Origin: Falsiroseomonas ponticola
GTDB lineage: Bacteria > Pseudomonadota > Alphaproteobacteria > Acetobacterales > Acetobacteraceae
Direction: 5' to 3'
Assembly (NCBI RefSeq): GCF_016805305.1
Contig: NZ_JAERQN010000001.1
Location: 1,364,001-1,428,000, forward strand
Length of the DNA stretch: 64,000 nucleotides
The number at the start of each line of letters is the position of its first letter. Within the stretch, counting starts at the first letter, position 1. A model generated the notes under the pieces. That model ran no database searches. It was not told the origin of the DNA and saw only the letters and a list, made by a program, of their open reading frames with translations. Below are positions 1-7,159 of this stretch, piece after piece. The position numbers and the translations under genes are program-made.

Positions 1-142
1 CGGTATCGACCCCGACCGCCAGGTGCGGGCCGTGCTGTTCGATGGAGGCGACGGGGATCAGGACGACGGTCTCGGGCCTGGCCCGGGACTGGATCTCGGC
101 AGCGGTCAGCCGCGCCCAGAAGACTTCCTTCGAAACATCCAT
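1..142 (-). CDS. Creatininase family protein, C-terminus outside window
   Basis: Only the first 47 codons are present; the gene runs off the left edge of the window. Starting from the ATG at 142, the reading frame gives an N-terminus containing VASIEQHGPHLAVGVDT. This matches the first metal-binding motif of creatininase/creatinine amidohydrolase-fold enzymes (E-Q-H-G-P-H-L, ending in an acidic residue after a Gly). Family members hydrolyse cyclic amides such as creatinine, or N-formyl and formamide intermediates, so the substrate cannot be told from this fragment. A second ATG at 138 is in another frame and hits a stop quickly, so the start at 142 is preferred. It lies downstream of the membrane protein at 214-675 on the same strand, separated by two hairpins. 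Confidence 0.75.
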   Translation of the reverse strand, partial: MDVSKEVFWARLTAAEIQSRARPETVVLIPVASIEQHGPHLAVGVDT

Positions 143-207
143 CCCTGCCATCCCCCCTCGGCGAGGATGGCAGGGTAGGGGCGGTTGGCCCCCCTTGTCA
201 GGGGGCC
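143..207. repeat. Two consecutive intergenic hairpins
   Basis: The gap between the creatininase start and the membrane-protein stop holds two inverted repeats. The first pairs CCCTGCCATC (143-152) with GATGGCAGGG (166-175), with a small inner stem. The second pairs GGCCCCC (187-193) with GGGGGCC (201-207). There is no T-run, so a simple intrinsic terminator is not certain. The double-hairpin layout resembles the elements at 9163-9220 and 25827-25889. Confidence 0.55.
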
Positions 208-213
208 TTGGGG

Positions 214-675
214 TCAGCCCTGGCCCGCGTTCTTGCTGCGGATGTGCAGCGAGAAGGCCATCAGCGCGGCGCCGACCAGCATCGGCACATAGCCCGCGCC
301 CGGGTCGATGCGGACGTTGCGGGTGCCCGCCATCTCCACGATCATCGGCCGCAGGCCGGACCAGACATCGATGGCGGCGACGAAGCCCCAGAGCGCCGGC
401 GCGACGATCGCCAGGATGGCGACGATGGTCGCGTGCTCCGCCCAGCGCTGCCACTGCGGCACGAAGCGCGTCGCGATGGCGAAGACCAGCGCCGCGAAGG
501 TGACGGCGGAGAGCACGGGCAGCTTCTCGATCATCGAGAGGTCGTGCACGGCGTTGCCGCTGCCCTTGAAGACCACCGCGGGCATGACGTAGCCGAGGAT
601 GGCGGCGCCGATGCCGACCATCAGGGTCATCCGCTCGGTATTCTGGGCGCTGGCGCGCAGGTCGGTGGTGGCCAT
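214..675 (-). CDS. Small multi-pass membrane protein of unknown function
   Basis: This encodes 153 residues. After a short polar N-terminus (MATTDLRASAQNTER) the sequence shows about four hydrophobic segments, around residues 16-35, 52-68, 83-103 and 130-145, so it is probably an inner-membrane protein. I do not recognise the family. The frame is open much further upstream, but the extension is Arg/Pro-rich shadow of the WD40 gene. An in-frame ATG at 774 would add about 33 Arg-rich residues and is a less likely start. It is divergent from the WD40-cytochrome gene and precedes the creatininase gene. Confidence 0.6.
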   Translation of the reverse strand: MATTDLRASAQNTERMTLMVGIGAAILGYVMPAVVFKGSGNAVHDLSMIEKLPVLSAVTFAALVFAIATRFVPQWQRWAEHATIVAILAIVAPALWGFVAAIDVWSGLRPMIVEMAGTRNVRIDPGAGYVPMLVGAALMAFSLHIRSKNAGQG

Positions 676-782
676 GGGTTTCGTTCCTGTCCTGGACTTG
701 AGGGGGAGGGACCGCCGGCCGATGTCCCCCGGCTCCGCGACCCGGCCGTGCTCCCGGCGCCGGCCCGCCTTCATGGACGAAG

Positions 783-813
783 GGTTGCTCACAGGTAATT
801 TACTCAAGCAACC
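783..813. promoter_or_regulatory. Inverted repeat between divergent genes
   Basis: GGTTGCT (783-789) and AGCAACC (807-813) are perfect complements around a 17-nt AT-richer centre that itself contains GTAA-T-TTAC (795-803). It lies 66 nt before the start of the WD40-cytochrome gene and about 110 nt upstream of the membrane protein. An operator or a transcript hairpin are both possible; the regulator is unknown. Confidence 0.4.
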
Positions 814-878
814 AGCGCAAGCGCCGAATCGCGGCCGCGGCAGTTGCGGGGGCGCGGGGGCTGGGCGAATTCTGCGGC

Positions 879-2150
879 ATGCGCGCGATGCTCCTCCTCC
901 TCCTCCTTTCCCTCGTGCCGCCTCGCGCCCAGGCGCAGGAGGCCGTGCATGGCGGGCCGGTGCGGGCGCTGGCGGTGGCGCCGGATGGCACCCTGGCCTC
1001 GGCCGGCTTCGACCAGTCCATGATCCTCTGGGATGCGGCGGGCGGCCGGGCGCGGGCGGTGGTGCGGTGGCATGCGGGGGCGGTGAACGCGCTGGCGGCG
1101 CTGCCCGGCGGCATGGTCGCCAGCGCCGGGGAGGATGGGCGCATCGCCCTCTGGCCGCCGCGCCCGGGCGCCCAGCCGCTGCGGGTGCTGGAGGGGCATG
1201 AGGGTCCGATCGTGGCGCTGGCCGCGGCCGGCCCGCGCCTGGCCTCCGCCGCCTGGGACGGCACGGCGCGGGTCTGGGACCTGGGCGGCTTGCAGCCCCC
1301 GCGGGTGCTGGAAGGCCACCAAGGCAATGTGAACGCGGTGGCCTTCGGGCAGGACGGCATCGTGGTGACGACGGGCTTCGACGGCACGCTGCGCGCCTGG
1401 CCGGAAGGGGAGCCGCCGCGCACCCTGGCCGAATTCGGCCTGCCGCAGAACACGCTGGCGGTGCTGCCCGGCGGCACGATCGCGGTGGGCGGCGTGGATG
1501 GCGTGGTGCGCCTGATCGCGCCCGAGGGCGGGGTGCGGGAGTTGCAGGCGGGGCCGCGGCCCATTGTGGCGCTGGCCGCATCGCCGGACGGGGCGGTCCT
1601 GGCGGCTGGGTCGATCGGCGGCAGCGTCGCGCTGTGGGAGGTGGCGTCGGGCCGGCTGCGGCACAGGCTGGAAGGGCCGGGCCTGCCGGTCTGGTCCGTC
1701 GCCTTCGCGCCGGATGGACGCACCCTCTGGACCGGCGGCGCGGACCGGCGGGTGCGGCGCTGGGATGCCGCGACGGGCCGGCCGCTGGGACCGCTGGGCG
1801 GCCCGCCGGGCGGAGAGGCGGAGGCGGCGCCGGTGGCGGGGCTCGATGCGCATGGCGCGCGCGTCTTCCGCGCCTGCAGCGCCTGCCATGCGCTGACGCC
1901 GGAGGGCGGCAACATGGCCGGGCCGCATCTGCACGGGCTGTTCGGCCGCCGCATGGGCAGCGTGCCGGGCTACGAGTATTCCGAGCGCCTGGCGCGCGGC
2001 GACATCACCTGGACGCGGGAGACGGTGGCGGACCTCTTCACCCGCGGGCCGGACGAGGTGACGCCCGGCACCAAGATGCCGATCCAGACCGTGGGCAATG
2101 CGGAGGATCTGGCCGCGCTGCTCCGCTTTCTCGAGTCGGCGACGCGATAG
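879..2150 (+). CDS. Secreted WD40 beta-propeller fused to a class I cytochrome c domain
   Basis: The protein has 423 residues. Residues 1-19 form a signal peptide (a Leu-rich core ending AQA), so it is exported. Residues about 23-310 form seven WD40-like blades, seen as repeated ILWD, IALW, RVWD, RAWP, VRLI, ALWE and RRWD endings with interspersed GH motifs. That is enough for a closed propeller. The C-terminal 100 residues are a mono-heme cytochrome c: CSACH at 333-337 binds heme, and Met400 in PGTKMPI is the likely distal ligand. The role is presumably periplasmic electron transfer docked by the propeller; the partner is unknown. The gene stands alone on this strand and converges on the YD-repeat gene with a 3-nt gap between stops. 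Confidence 0.85.
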   Translation: MRAMLLLLLLSLVPPRAQAQEAVHGGPVRALAVAPDGTLASAGFDQSMILWDAAGGRARAVVRWHAGAVNALAALPGGMVASAGEDGRIALWPPRPGAQPLRVLEGHEGPIVALAAAGPRLASAAWDGTARVWDLGGLQPPRVLEGHQGNVNAVAFGQDGIVVTTGFDGTLRAWPEGEPPRTLAEFGLPQNTLAVLPGGTIAVGGVDGVVRLIAPEGGVRELQAGPRPIVALAASPDGAVLAAGSIGGSVALWEVASGRLRHRLEGPGLPVWSVAFAPDGRTLWTGGADRRVRRWDAATGRPLGPLGGPPGGEAEAAPVAGLDAHGARVFRACSACHALTPEGGNMAGPHLHGLFGRRMGSVPGYEYSERLARGDITWTRETVADLFTRGPDEVTPGTKMPIQTVGNAEDLAALLRFLESATR

Positions 2151-2153
2151 CGC

Positions 2154-2567
2154 CTAGCGCCGCTGCTCCGTGCGGCCGACCTGGCGGCCCTGGGCATCGT
2201 AGTGGCGTGTCACGCCGCCGGAGGTCTCCGACCGTCCGGTGCTGCGCCCCTGCGCATCGTAGTGGCGCACCGTGTCGCCGCGCTGTTCGCTGCGGCCGAC
2301 CTGGCGGCCCTGGGCATCATAGTGGCGCGTCGTGTCGCCGCTGGTCTCGCTGCGGCCGACCTGGCGGCCCTGCGCGTCGTAGTCGCGCGTGGTGTCGCCG
2401 CGGGTTTCGCTGCGGCCGACCTGGCGGCCCTGCGCGTCATAGCGGCGTTCGGTATCGCCGCGCATCTCGCTGCGGCCGATCTGGCGGCCCTGCGCATCGT
2501 AGTCGGCCTTGGTCTGGGCGGCGGCGGGCGTGGCCAGCAGCAGCAGGGCGAGCAGCGTGTTCCTCAT
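2154..2567 (-). CDS. Secreted YD-repeat-like tandem repeat protein
   Basis: The protein has 137 residues. MRNTLLALLLLATPAAAQ is a clear signal peptide, which decides the start at 2567 over an ATG 21 nt upstream. The rest is six copies of a 20-residue unit, YDAQGRQVGR followed by SETRGDTTRH or variants; the last copy is cut to 15 residues. The YD..GR core and 20-residue spacing recall RHS/YD repeats, but there is no Rhs core or toxin domain. No cysteine remains in the mature protein. It is the third gene after ubiA and the methyltransferase on the same strand (28-nt gap). Function unknown; a cell-envelope or carbohydrate-binding role is a guess from the repeat type. Confidence 0.75.
   Translation of the reverse strand: MRNTLLALLLLATPAAAQTKADYDAQGRQIGRSEMRGDTERRYDAQGRQVGRSETRGDTTRDYDAQGRQVGRSETSGDTTRHYDAQGRQVGRSEQRGDTVRHYDAQGRSTGRSETSGGVTRHYDAQGRQVGRTEQRR
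2157..2501 (-). repeat. 60-bp tandem coding repeat, about 5.75 copies
   Basis: The DNA repeats every 60 bp in exact register, with most copies sharing the block CTGCGGCCGACCTGGCGGCC on the + strand. Divergence between copies is mostly in three or four codons of each unit. The fourth and fifth coding units (around 2221-2280) are the most diverged. This is a protein-coding minisatellite, not a CRISPR array: there is no spacer. Confidence 0.9.
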
Positions 2568-2595
2568 GCGCGAAACCTCGGCGGTCAATCGGGCG

Positions 2596-3243
2596 TCAGG
2601 AAGGCAGCAATCGGGCGATGGTGACGATGCGCTCCGTGCGGTCCTCCAGCTCCAGGGAGGTTGGCACGCGAAAGCTGCCGAGGGGTGAAAGACCCTCCCG
2701 CGGCAGGTAGGCGCGGCCGGGATCGGCCAGCCAGACCTCCGCCCCCGCCGCCGCCATGGCGCGCAGCCAGGGCAGGATATGGGCGGTCATCGGCGCCTCG
2801 TAGCAGACATCGCCGGCCAGGATGATGTCCCAGCGGCAGGCGGCGCCGACCACGTCATCCTCCGGCAGCAGCAGTTCCACGCCATTCAGCGCGGCGTTCA
2901 CGCGGCAGGCGGCGATGGCCAGCGGGTCGATCTCCGCCGCCTCCACGCTCGCCGCGCCGGCCTGCGCGGCGGCGATGGCGGCGATGCCGCAGCCCGCGGC
3001 GAAATCCAGCACGCGGCGGCCGGCGATGGCCTCCGGCCGGTCCAGCACGGCGCGGGCGAGGGCCTGGCCGCCGGGCCAGGCGAAGGCCCAGAAGGGGGGC
3101 TCGATGCCGGTCTGGCGCAGCCAATCCTCGCTGGCCTGCCAGATCGGCGTGATCTCGGTCGCCAGGTGCAGCGCGACCTCCGGCACCAGGGGCGCGCGGG
3201 CCACGCCGGTATGGGCGCGGATGAAGGCCTCCGCGTCCCTCAC
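2596..3243 (-). CDS. Class I SAM-dependent methyltransferase (ETF-beta lysine methyltransferase-like)
   Basis: The protein has 215 residues. The motif I region is VLDFAAGCGIAAIAAAQAGA, followed by an acidic SAM-ribose residue in AAEIDPLA. The stretch PPFWAFAWPGGQALARAVLD is typical of the METTL20/ETFB-KMT and related seven-beta-strand protein methyltransferases. Candidate substrates are therefore protein lysines or arginines, which is inference. I chose the GTG at 3243, which overlaps the ubiA stop by 4 nt (GTGA). A longer open frame to 3315 lies inside ubiA and is unlikely to be translated. It is coupled to ubiA. Confidence 0.8.
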   Translation of the reverse strand: MRDAEAFIRAHTGVARAPLVPEVALHLATEITPIWQASEDWLRQTGIEPPFWAFAWPGGQALARAVLDRPEAIAGRRVLDFAAGCGIAAIAAAQAGAASVEAAEIDPLAIAACRVNAALNGVELLLPEDDVVGAACRWDIILAGDVCYEAPMTAHILPWLRAMAAAGAEVWLADPGRAYLPREGLSPLGSFRVPTSLELEDRTERIVTIARLLPS

Positions 3244-4139
3244 ACGCGCCCCGCCAGGAAGGCCAGCGCGACGGCGAAGCCGACCTCCCGGTTCGACTTG
3301 AACAGCCGCAGGCAATGCGCGGGGTCATGGATGTCGAGCGTCACGACCTGGCGCGCCATCAGCGCGGCGGGCAGCAGCAGCAACAGCAGGAAGGGCCAGG
3401 CGAGCCCCGCCAGCCACCCGGCCAGCATCAGCAAAGCGAGCATCGCGCCGTAGCAGGCCGCGAGGAAGGGGCGCGTCGCGTCGCGGAACTTCAGCGCGGT
3501 GCTGCGGATGCCGACGGTGGCGTCATCCTCCCGGTCCTGATGCGCGTAGATCGTGTCGTAGCCGAGGATCCAGAAGAACCCGGCGGCCCAGAGCGCCAGC
3601 GCCGGCCCGTCCAGCGTGCCCGTCGCCGCGGCGTAGCCGGTGGGCGCGGCCCAGGAGAAGACGAGGCCCAGCACCGCCTGCGGCCAATCCGTCACGCGCT
3701 TGGCCAGCGGGTAGAGCGCGATGGGCACCAGCGAACACGCGCCGAACAGGATCGCCGCCCAGGGCAGCTGCACCAGCACCAGCAGCCCCACCGTGCAGAG
3801 CCCGGCCAGGAAGACCAGCGCCTGGAAGGGGGTGACGGTGCCCGCCGCCAGCGGCCGCCCGCGCGTGCGCTCCACCTGGCGATCGAGGTCGCGGTCCCAG
3901 AGGTCGTTCACCACGCAGCCGGCGGCGCGCATGGCGAAGGCGCCCAAGGTGAAGAGGGCCGCGAGGCGCAGCCCCTCCGCCCATCCCGGCGCGGCCATGG
4001 CGAAGGCCCAGAAGCCCGGCAGCAGCAGCAGCCAGGCGCCGATGGGCCGGTCGAAGCGGCCGAGCAGGGCGTAGGGGCGCCAGGCATCCGGCAGCCTCGC
4101 GACCCAGCCGGTGGCCCGGATGTCGGTGTATCCCGTCAT
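3240..4139 (-). CDS. ubiA: 4-hydroxybenzoate polyprenyltransferase
   Basis: This is a 299-residue integral membrane prenyltransferase that attaches the isoprenoid chain to 4-hydroxybenzoate in ubiquinone synthesis. Both Mg-diphosphate motifs are visible: NDLWDRDLDRQ (NDxxDxxxD) after the second membrane segment, and YDTIYAHQDREDD. There are about eight or nine hydrophobic segments, and the length is normal for UbiA. Start ATG at 4139 (MTGYTDIRATG); it is divergent from rsmE with only 29 nt between the two starts, so the promoters must overlap the coding ends. It heads a coupled run with the methyltransferase and YD-repeat genes. Confidence 0.93.
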   Translation of the reverse strand: MTGYTDIRATGWVARLPDAWRPYALLGRFDRPIGAWLLLLPGFWAFAMAAPGWAEGLRLAALFTLGAFAMRAAGCVVNDLWDRDLDRQVERTRGRPLAAGTVTPFQALVFLAGLCTVGLLVLVQLPWAAILFGACSLVPIALYPLAKRVTDWPQAVLGLVFSWAAPTGYAAATGTLDGPALALWAAGFFWILGYDTIYAHQDREDDATVGIRSTALKFRDATRPFLAACYGAMLALLMLAGWLAGLAWPFLLLLLLPAALMARQVVTLDIHDPAHCLRLFKSNREVGFAVALAFLAGRV

Positions 4140-4168
4140 GCGCCTATACCTGTCCGCGGAGGCCCCGC

Positions 4169-4882
4169 ATGTCCATCCCACGCCTGTACCTGGAGACGCC
4201 ACTTGCCGAGGGGGCGGCGGTCGAAGCCGCGCCCGGCCAGGCGCACCATATCGGCACGGTGCTGCGCCGCGGCCCCGGCGATGCCGTGCGGGTCTTCAAT
4301 GCCCGGGATGGCGAGTTCGCCGCGCGGATCGAGGCCATCCGCAAGGACCGCGCCCGCTTCCTGCTGGAAGGCCGGGTGCGGGACCCGGCGCCGGAGCCCG
4401 AGCTGCGCCTGCTGGTGGCGGTGCTGAAGCGGGACGCCATGGACTGGGTGGTGGAGAAGGCGACGGAGCTGGGCGCCACCCTGATCCAGCCCGTGGTGAC
4501 GCGCCGGACCATCGCGGAGCGGACCAAGGCGGAGCGACTCGGCGCCATCGCCCGCGGGGCGGCGGAGCAATGCGAGCGGCTGTCCGTGCCGGCGGTGCAC
4601 GACGCCCTGCCCCTGCACCGCGTGCTGGATGGCTGGGATGGCACGCGGCTGGTCGTCGCCATGGAACGCAGCCTGGCGCAGCCGCTCCGCAGCCTCGGCC
4701 CCGGGTCGCCGCTGGCCCTCCTCATCGGCCCCGAAGGGGGGTTCGAGGGGGCGGAGCTTGACGACCTGCGCCGGCGGCCCTTTGTAGTGCCGGCCGCTCT
4801 CGGTCCCCGGATCCTCCGGGCCGAGACCGCGGCCGTGGCCGGCCTCGCGGCGCTGCAGGCGCTGATGGGCGATTGGGCCTGA
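4169..4882 (+). CDS. rsmE: 16S rRNA (uracil-1498-N3)-methyltransferase
   Basis: RsmE methylates U1498 of 16S rRNA with SAM through a SPOUT trefoil-knot fold. The 237 residues show the N-terminal PUA-like part (PRLYLETPL, HHIGTVLRRGPGD), the central RDAMDWVVEKATELGA stretch, and the C-terminal knot motifs LLIGPEGGFEGAE and LGPRILRAETAA. The length is normal. It is followed 50 nt later by gshA in the same direction, a neighbourhood I associate with alphaproteobacteria. Confidence 0.93.
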   Translation: MSIPRLYLETPLAEGAAVEAAPGQAHHIGTVLRRGPGDAVRVFNARDGEFAARIEAIRKDRARFLLEGRVRDPAPEPELRLLVAVLKRDAMDWVVEKATELGATLIQPVVTRRTIAERTKAERLGAIARGAAEQCERLSVPAVHDALPLHRVLDGWDGTRLVVAMERSLAQPLRSLGPGSPLALLIGPEGGFEGAELDDLRRRPFVVPAALGPRILRAETAAVAGLAALQALMGDWA

Positions 4883-4932
4883 TCGGTTGGGGCAGCCGCC
4901 CCGGCCGGACGCCAGGAAGAGAACGCAGCACC

Positions 4933-6276
4933 ATGTCGAATCCCGGCGAGGCCGACCTCACGCCGATCTCCGATACGCGCCAGCTTGCCGCCTGGTTCGC
5001 CGCCGGCAGCAAGCCGCGCGAGGCCTGGCGGATCGGCACGGAGCACGAGAAGTTCGGCTTCCGCCGCGAGGGATTTGAGGCCCCCGCCTATGAGCCCCGG
5101 GGCATCAAGGCGATGCTGGAGGGGCTGCAGGGCAAGGGCTGGGCGCCGATCATGGACGGCGCCAATGTCATCGGCCTGAAGCGGGACGATGGCTCCGTCA
5201 GCCTGGAGCCGGGCGGGCAGTTCGAGCTCTCCGGCGCCCCCATGGCGGACCTGCACGCGACGCGCGTCGAACTCGCGCAGCATCTGCGCGAAGTCCATGA
5301 GGTGGCGGGGCCGCTCGGCCTCGGCTTCGCGCCGCTCGGCTTCCACCCGATGGCGACGCGGGAGCAGATGCCGTGGATGCCCAAGGGCCGCTACGCCATC
5401 ATGCGCAACTACATGCCGCGCGTCGGCGGCATGGGGCTCGACATGATGCTGCGCACCTGCACGGTGCAGGTGAACCTCGATTTCGGCGACGAGGCCGACA
5501 TGGTGGAGAAGCTGCGCGTCAGCCTCGCGCTGCAGCCGCTGGCCACCGCGCTGTTTGCCAATTCGCCGTTCCGGGAGGGCAAGCCCTCCGGCTTCCTCAC
5601 GCTGCGCGGGCGGGTCTGGACGGATACCGACCCCGACCGCACCGGCATCCCGCCCGTGGCCTTCGAGGATGGCTTCGGCTTCGAGCGTTTCGCGGACTAT
5701 GTCCTCGACGTGCCGATGTATTTCATCATGCGCGAGGGCCGGTGGATCGATGCCGCCGGCGTGTCCTTCCGCGCCTTCCTGGAAGGGCGGGCGGAGAAGC
5801 TGGCCGGCCACCAGGCGACGATGGGCGACTGGGCGGACCACGTCACCACCGTCTTCACCGATGTGCGGCTGAAGCGGTTCCTCGAGATGCGCGGCGCCGA
5901 TGCCGGCAGCCCCGCCATGCTGATGGCCAAGCCCGCCTTCTGGACGGGCCTGATCTATGACGATGCCGCGCAGAAGGCCGCCGCCGCGCTGATCCGCGGC
6001 TGGACGGTGGAGGAGATGCGGACGCTGCGCATGGCGGTGCCGGTGCAGGCGCTGGAGGCCACCATCCGCGGCCGCCGGCTGCGGGACGTGGCGCTGGATG
6101 CCATCGCCATCGCGCGGGATGGCCTCAAGGCCCGCGGGCTCGGCGAGGAGGTCTACCTGGCGCCACTCGAGGAAATCGCGGCGAGCGGGATGACCCAGGC
6201 GCAGCGCTGGCTGCAGCGCTACGAGACGGCCTGGGGGGGCGATGCGTCGCGCATCTTCGCGGAGGCGGAAGCCTGA
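4933..6276 (+). CDS. gshA: Glutamate-cysteine ligase, plant/alphaproteobacterial type
   Basis: This enzyme catalyses the first, ATP-dependent step of glutathione synthesis, making gamma-glutamylcysteine. The 447 residues match the GCS2/plant-like class: RIGTEHEKFGF near the N-terminus, SLEPGGQFELSG, and YMPRVGGMGLDMMLRTCTVQ. The ATG at 4933 is preceded by a purine-rich AGGAAGAG site. The frame extends 20 codons further upstream, but that stretch reads through the rsmE end and looks non-coding. The gene is followed by a convergent gntR. Confidence 0.92.
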   Translation: MSNPGEADLTPISDTRQLAAWFAAGSKPREAWRIGTEHEKFGFRREGFEAPAYEPRGIKAMLEGLQGKGWAPIMDGANVIGLKRDDGSVSLEPGGQFELSGAPMADLHATRVELAQHLREVHEVAGPLGLGFAPLGFHPMATREQMPWMPKGRYAIMRNYMPRVGGMGLDMMLRTCTVQVNLDFGDEADMVEKLRVSLALQPLATALFANSPFREGKPSGFLTLRGRVWTDTDPDRTGIPPVAFEDGFGFERFADYVLDVPMYFIMREGRWIDAAGVSFRAFLEGRAEKLAGHQATMGDWADHVTTVFTDVRLKRFLEMRGADAGSPAMLMAKPAFWTGLIYDDAAQKAAAALIRGWTVEEMRTLRMAVPVQALEATIRGRRLRDVALDAIAIARDGLKARGLGEEVYLAPLEEIAASGMTQAQRWLQRYETAWGGDASRIFAEAEA

Positions 6277-6286
6277 GGGGTGTGGC

Positions 6287-6337
6287 TTTTTAGTCGCTAA
6301 CCCCTTTTAGCCGATTATGCCGATTAGCCGTCTTTAG
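6287..6337. repeat. AT-rich 17-nt imperfect tandem repeat
   Basis: Between gshA and the convergent gntR, an AT-rich patch stands out. TTAG-type cores recur at a 17-nt step (TTTAG at 6289, TTTAG at 6306, ATTAG at 6323), with a further TTTAG at 6333. GCCGATTA also occurs twice, 8 nt apart. There is no clear hairpin with a T-run. The remainder of the gap, 6338-6442, shows nothing I can name. Confidence 0.45.
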
Positions 6338-6442
6338 CACCGTTTTCACGAGGGGGTGCCGGGGCGGAAGGCGGCATTCCGGGCAGGGCTGCGCCGGCGG
6401 CGGGCGAACGTAGCAAGAACGCAACGGCGAAGTCCAGCCGTT

Positions 6443-7099
6443 TCAGCCCGCCCGCGCCTGCGGCATGGCCAGGGCGCGTTCCAGCAGATCCGCCATGGCA
6501 TTGTCCGACGACGCGACCATCAGCGCGGTCGCCCGGGCGGCATCCCGCGCCCGCAGCGCGGCCAGCAGGGCGCGGTGGCTTTCGACGGAGCGCGCCAGGC
6601 GGCCGGGGCCGAAGCCCAGGCGGAAGCGCAGCGCCTCCACCAGCGCCCAGCTCCGGGCCATGACGGCGGCGGCATCCGGGTTGCGGGCGAGCGCCAGCAG
6701 GGCGGCGTGGAACTGCGCATTGGCCTCCATGGCGGCGGGGCCGTCGCCCGCGCGGGCCGCCGCCTGGAAGCGGGCATCGATCGCCTCCAGGACTTCCAGA
6801 TCGGCATCGGAGACGTGGCGCACCACATCCGGCACCAGCAGCGCCAGCACCGTGCCCCGCAGCCGGTAGAGGTTGCGGATGTCCTGCGGCGCCAGGACGC
6901 GGACGCGGGCGCCGCGATGGGGATGCGCCTCCACCAGGCCCTCACCCTCCAGCAGCCGCAGCGCGGCCCGCAGCGGCGTGGCGCTGACGCCGAGGCGGGC
7001 GGAGAGCGCGGCCACGGTCAGCTTCGCGCCGGGCGGCAGCACCCCCTCTACGATCAGGCGGCGCAGCTGGGCGATGACGGCGTCTTCGGCGGTGGCCAT
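6443..7099 (-). CDS. GntR family regulator (FCD-type)
   Basis: The protein has 218 residues. The N-terminal winged helix has the GntR signature: LIVEGVLPPGAKLTVAALSA then LGVSATPLRAALRLLEGEGL. The all-helical C-terminal domain (from about residue 85: RLRGTVLALLVPD, FHAALLALARN) fits the FCD ligand-binding fold, typical of regulators of sugar-acid and organic-acid catabolism. I start it at 7099 because the HTH begins directly afterwards; the open frame upstream is the shadow of the divergent gene. Two matching inverted repeats lie within 41 nt of the start, which argues for autoregulation and control of the divergent dehydratase-Bug pair. Confidence 0.88.
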   Translation of the reverse strand: MATAEDAVIAQLRRLIVEGVLPPGAKLTVAALSARLGVSATPLRAALRLLEGEGLVEAHPHRGARVRVLAPQDIRNLYRLRGTVLALLVPDVVRHVSDADLEVLEAIDARFQAAARAGDGPAAMEANAQFHAALLALARNPDAAAVMARSWALVEALRFRLGFGPGRLARSVESHRALLAALRARDAARATALMVASSDNAMADLLERALAMPQARAG

Positions 7100-7101
7100 G
7101 C

Positions 7102-7114
7102 TTGATTCTATCAA
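7102..7114. promoter_or_regulatory. Predicted GntR operator, site 1
   Basis: This is a perfect inverted repeat, TTGAT-TCT-ATCAA, ending 3 nt before the gntR start codon. The same TTGAT-N3-ATCAA pattern recurs at 7124-7140. Symmetry, duplication and position between the regulator and its divergent target support an operator. Confidence 0.7.
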
Positions 7115-7123
7115 ATCCGGTGT

Positions 7124-7140
7124 GTTTGATGCAATCAAAC
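7124..7140. promoter_or_regulatory. Predicted GntR operator, site 2
   Basis: GTTTGAT-GCA-ATCAAAC is a perfect 7-bp inverted repeat with a 3-nt centre, containing the same TTGAT-N3-ATCAA core as site 1. Centre-to-centre distance is 24 nt, roughly two helical turns. It lies 20 nt before the start of the dehydratase-like gene, where bound repressor would block its expression. Confidence 0.7.
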
Positions 7141-7159
7141 GAGGGGGAGACGGCTGGGC

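Noticed and set aside
2157..2501. Regular 60-bp repeats as a possible CRISPR array
   Set aside because: There are no unique spacers; the period is wholly coding, in frame, with a signal peptide, and no cas genes are near.
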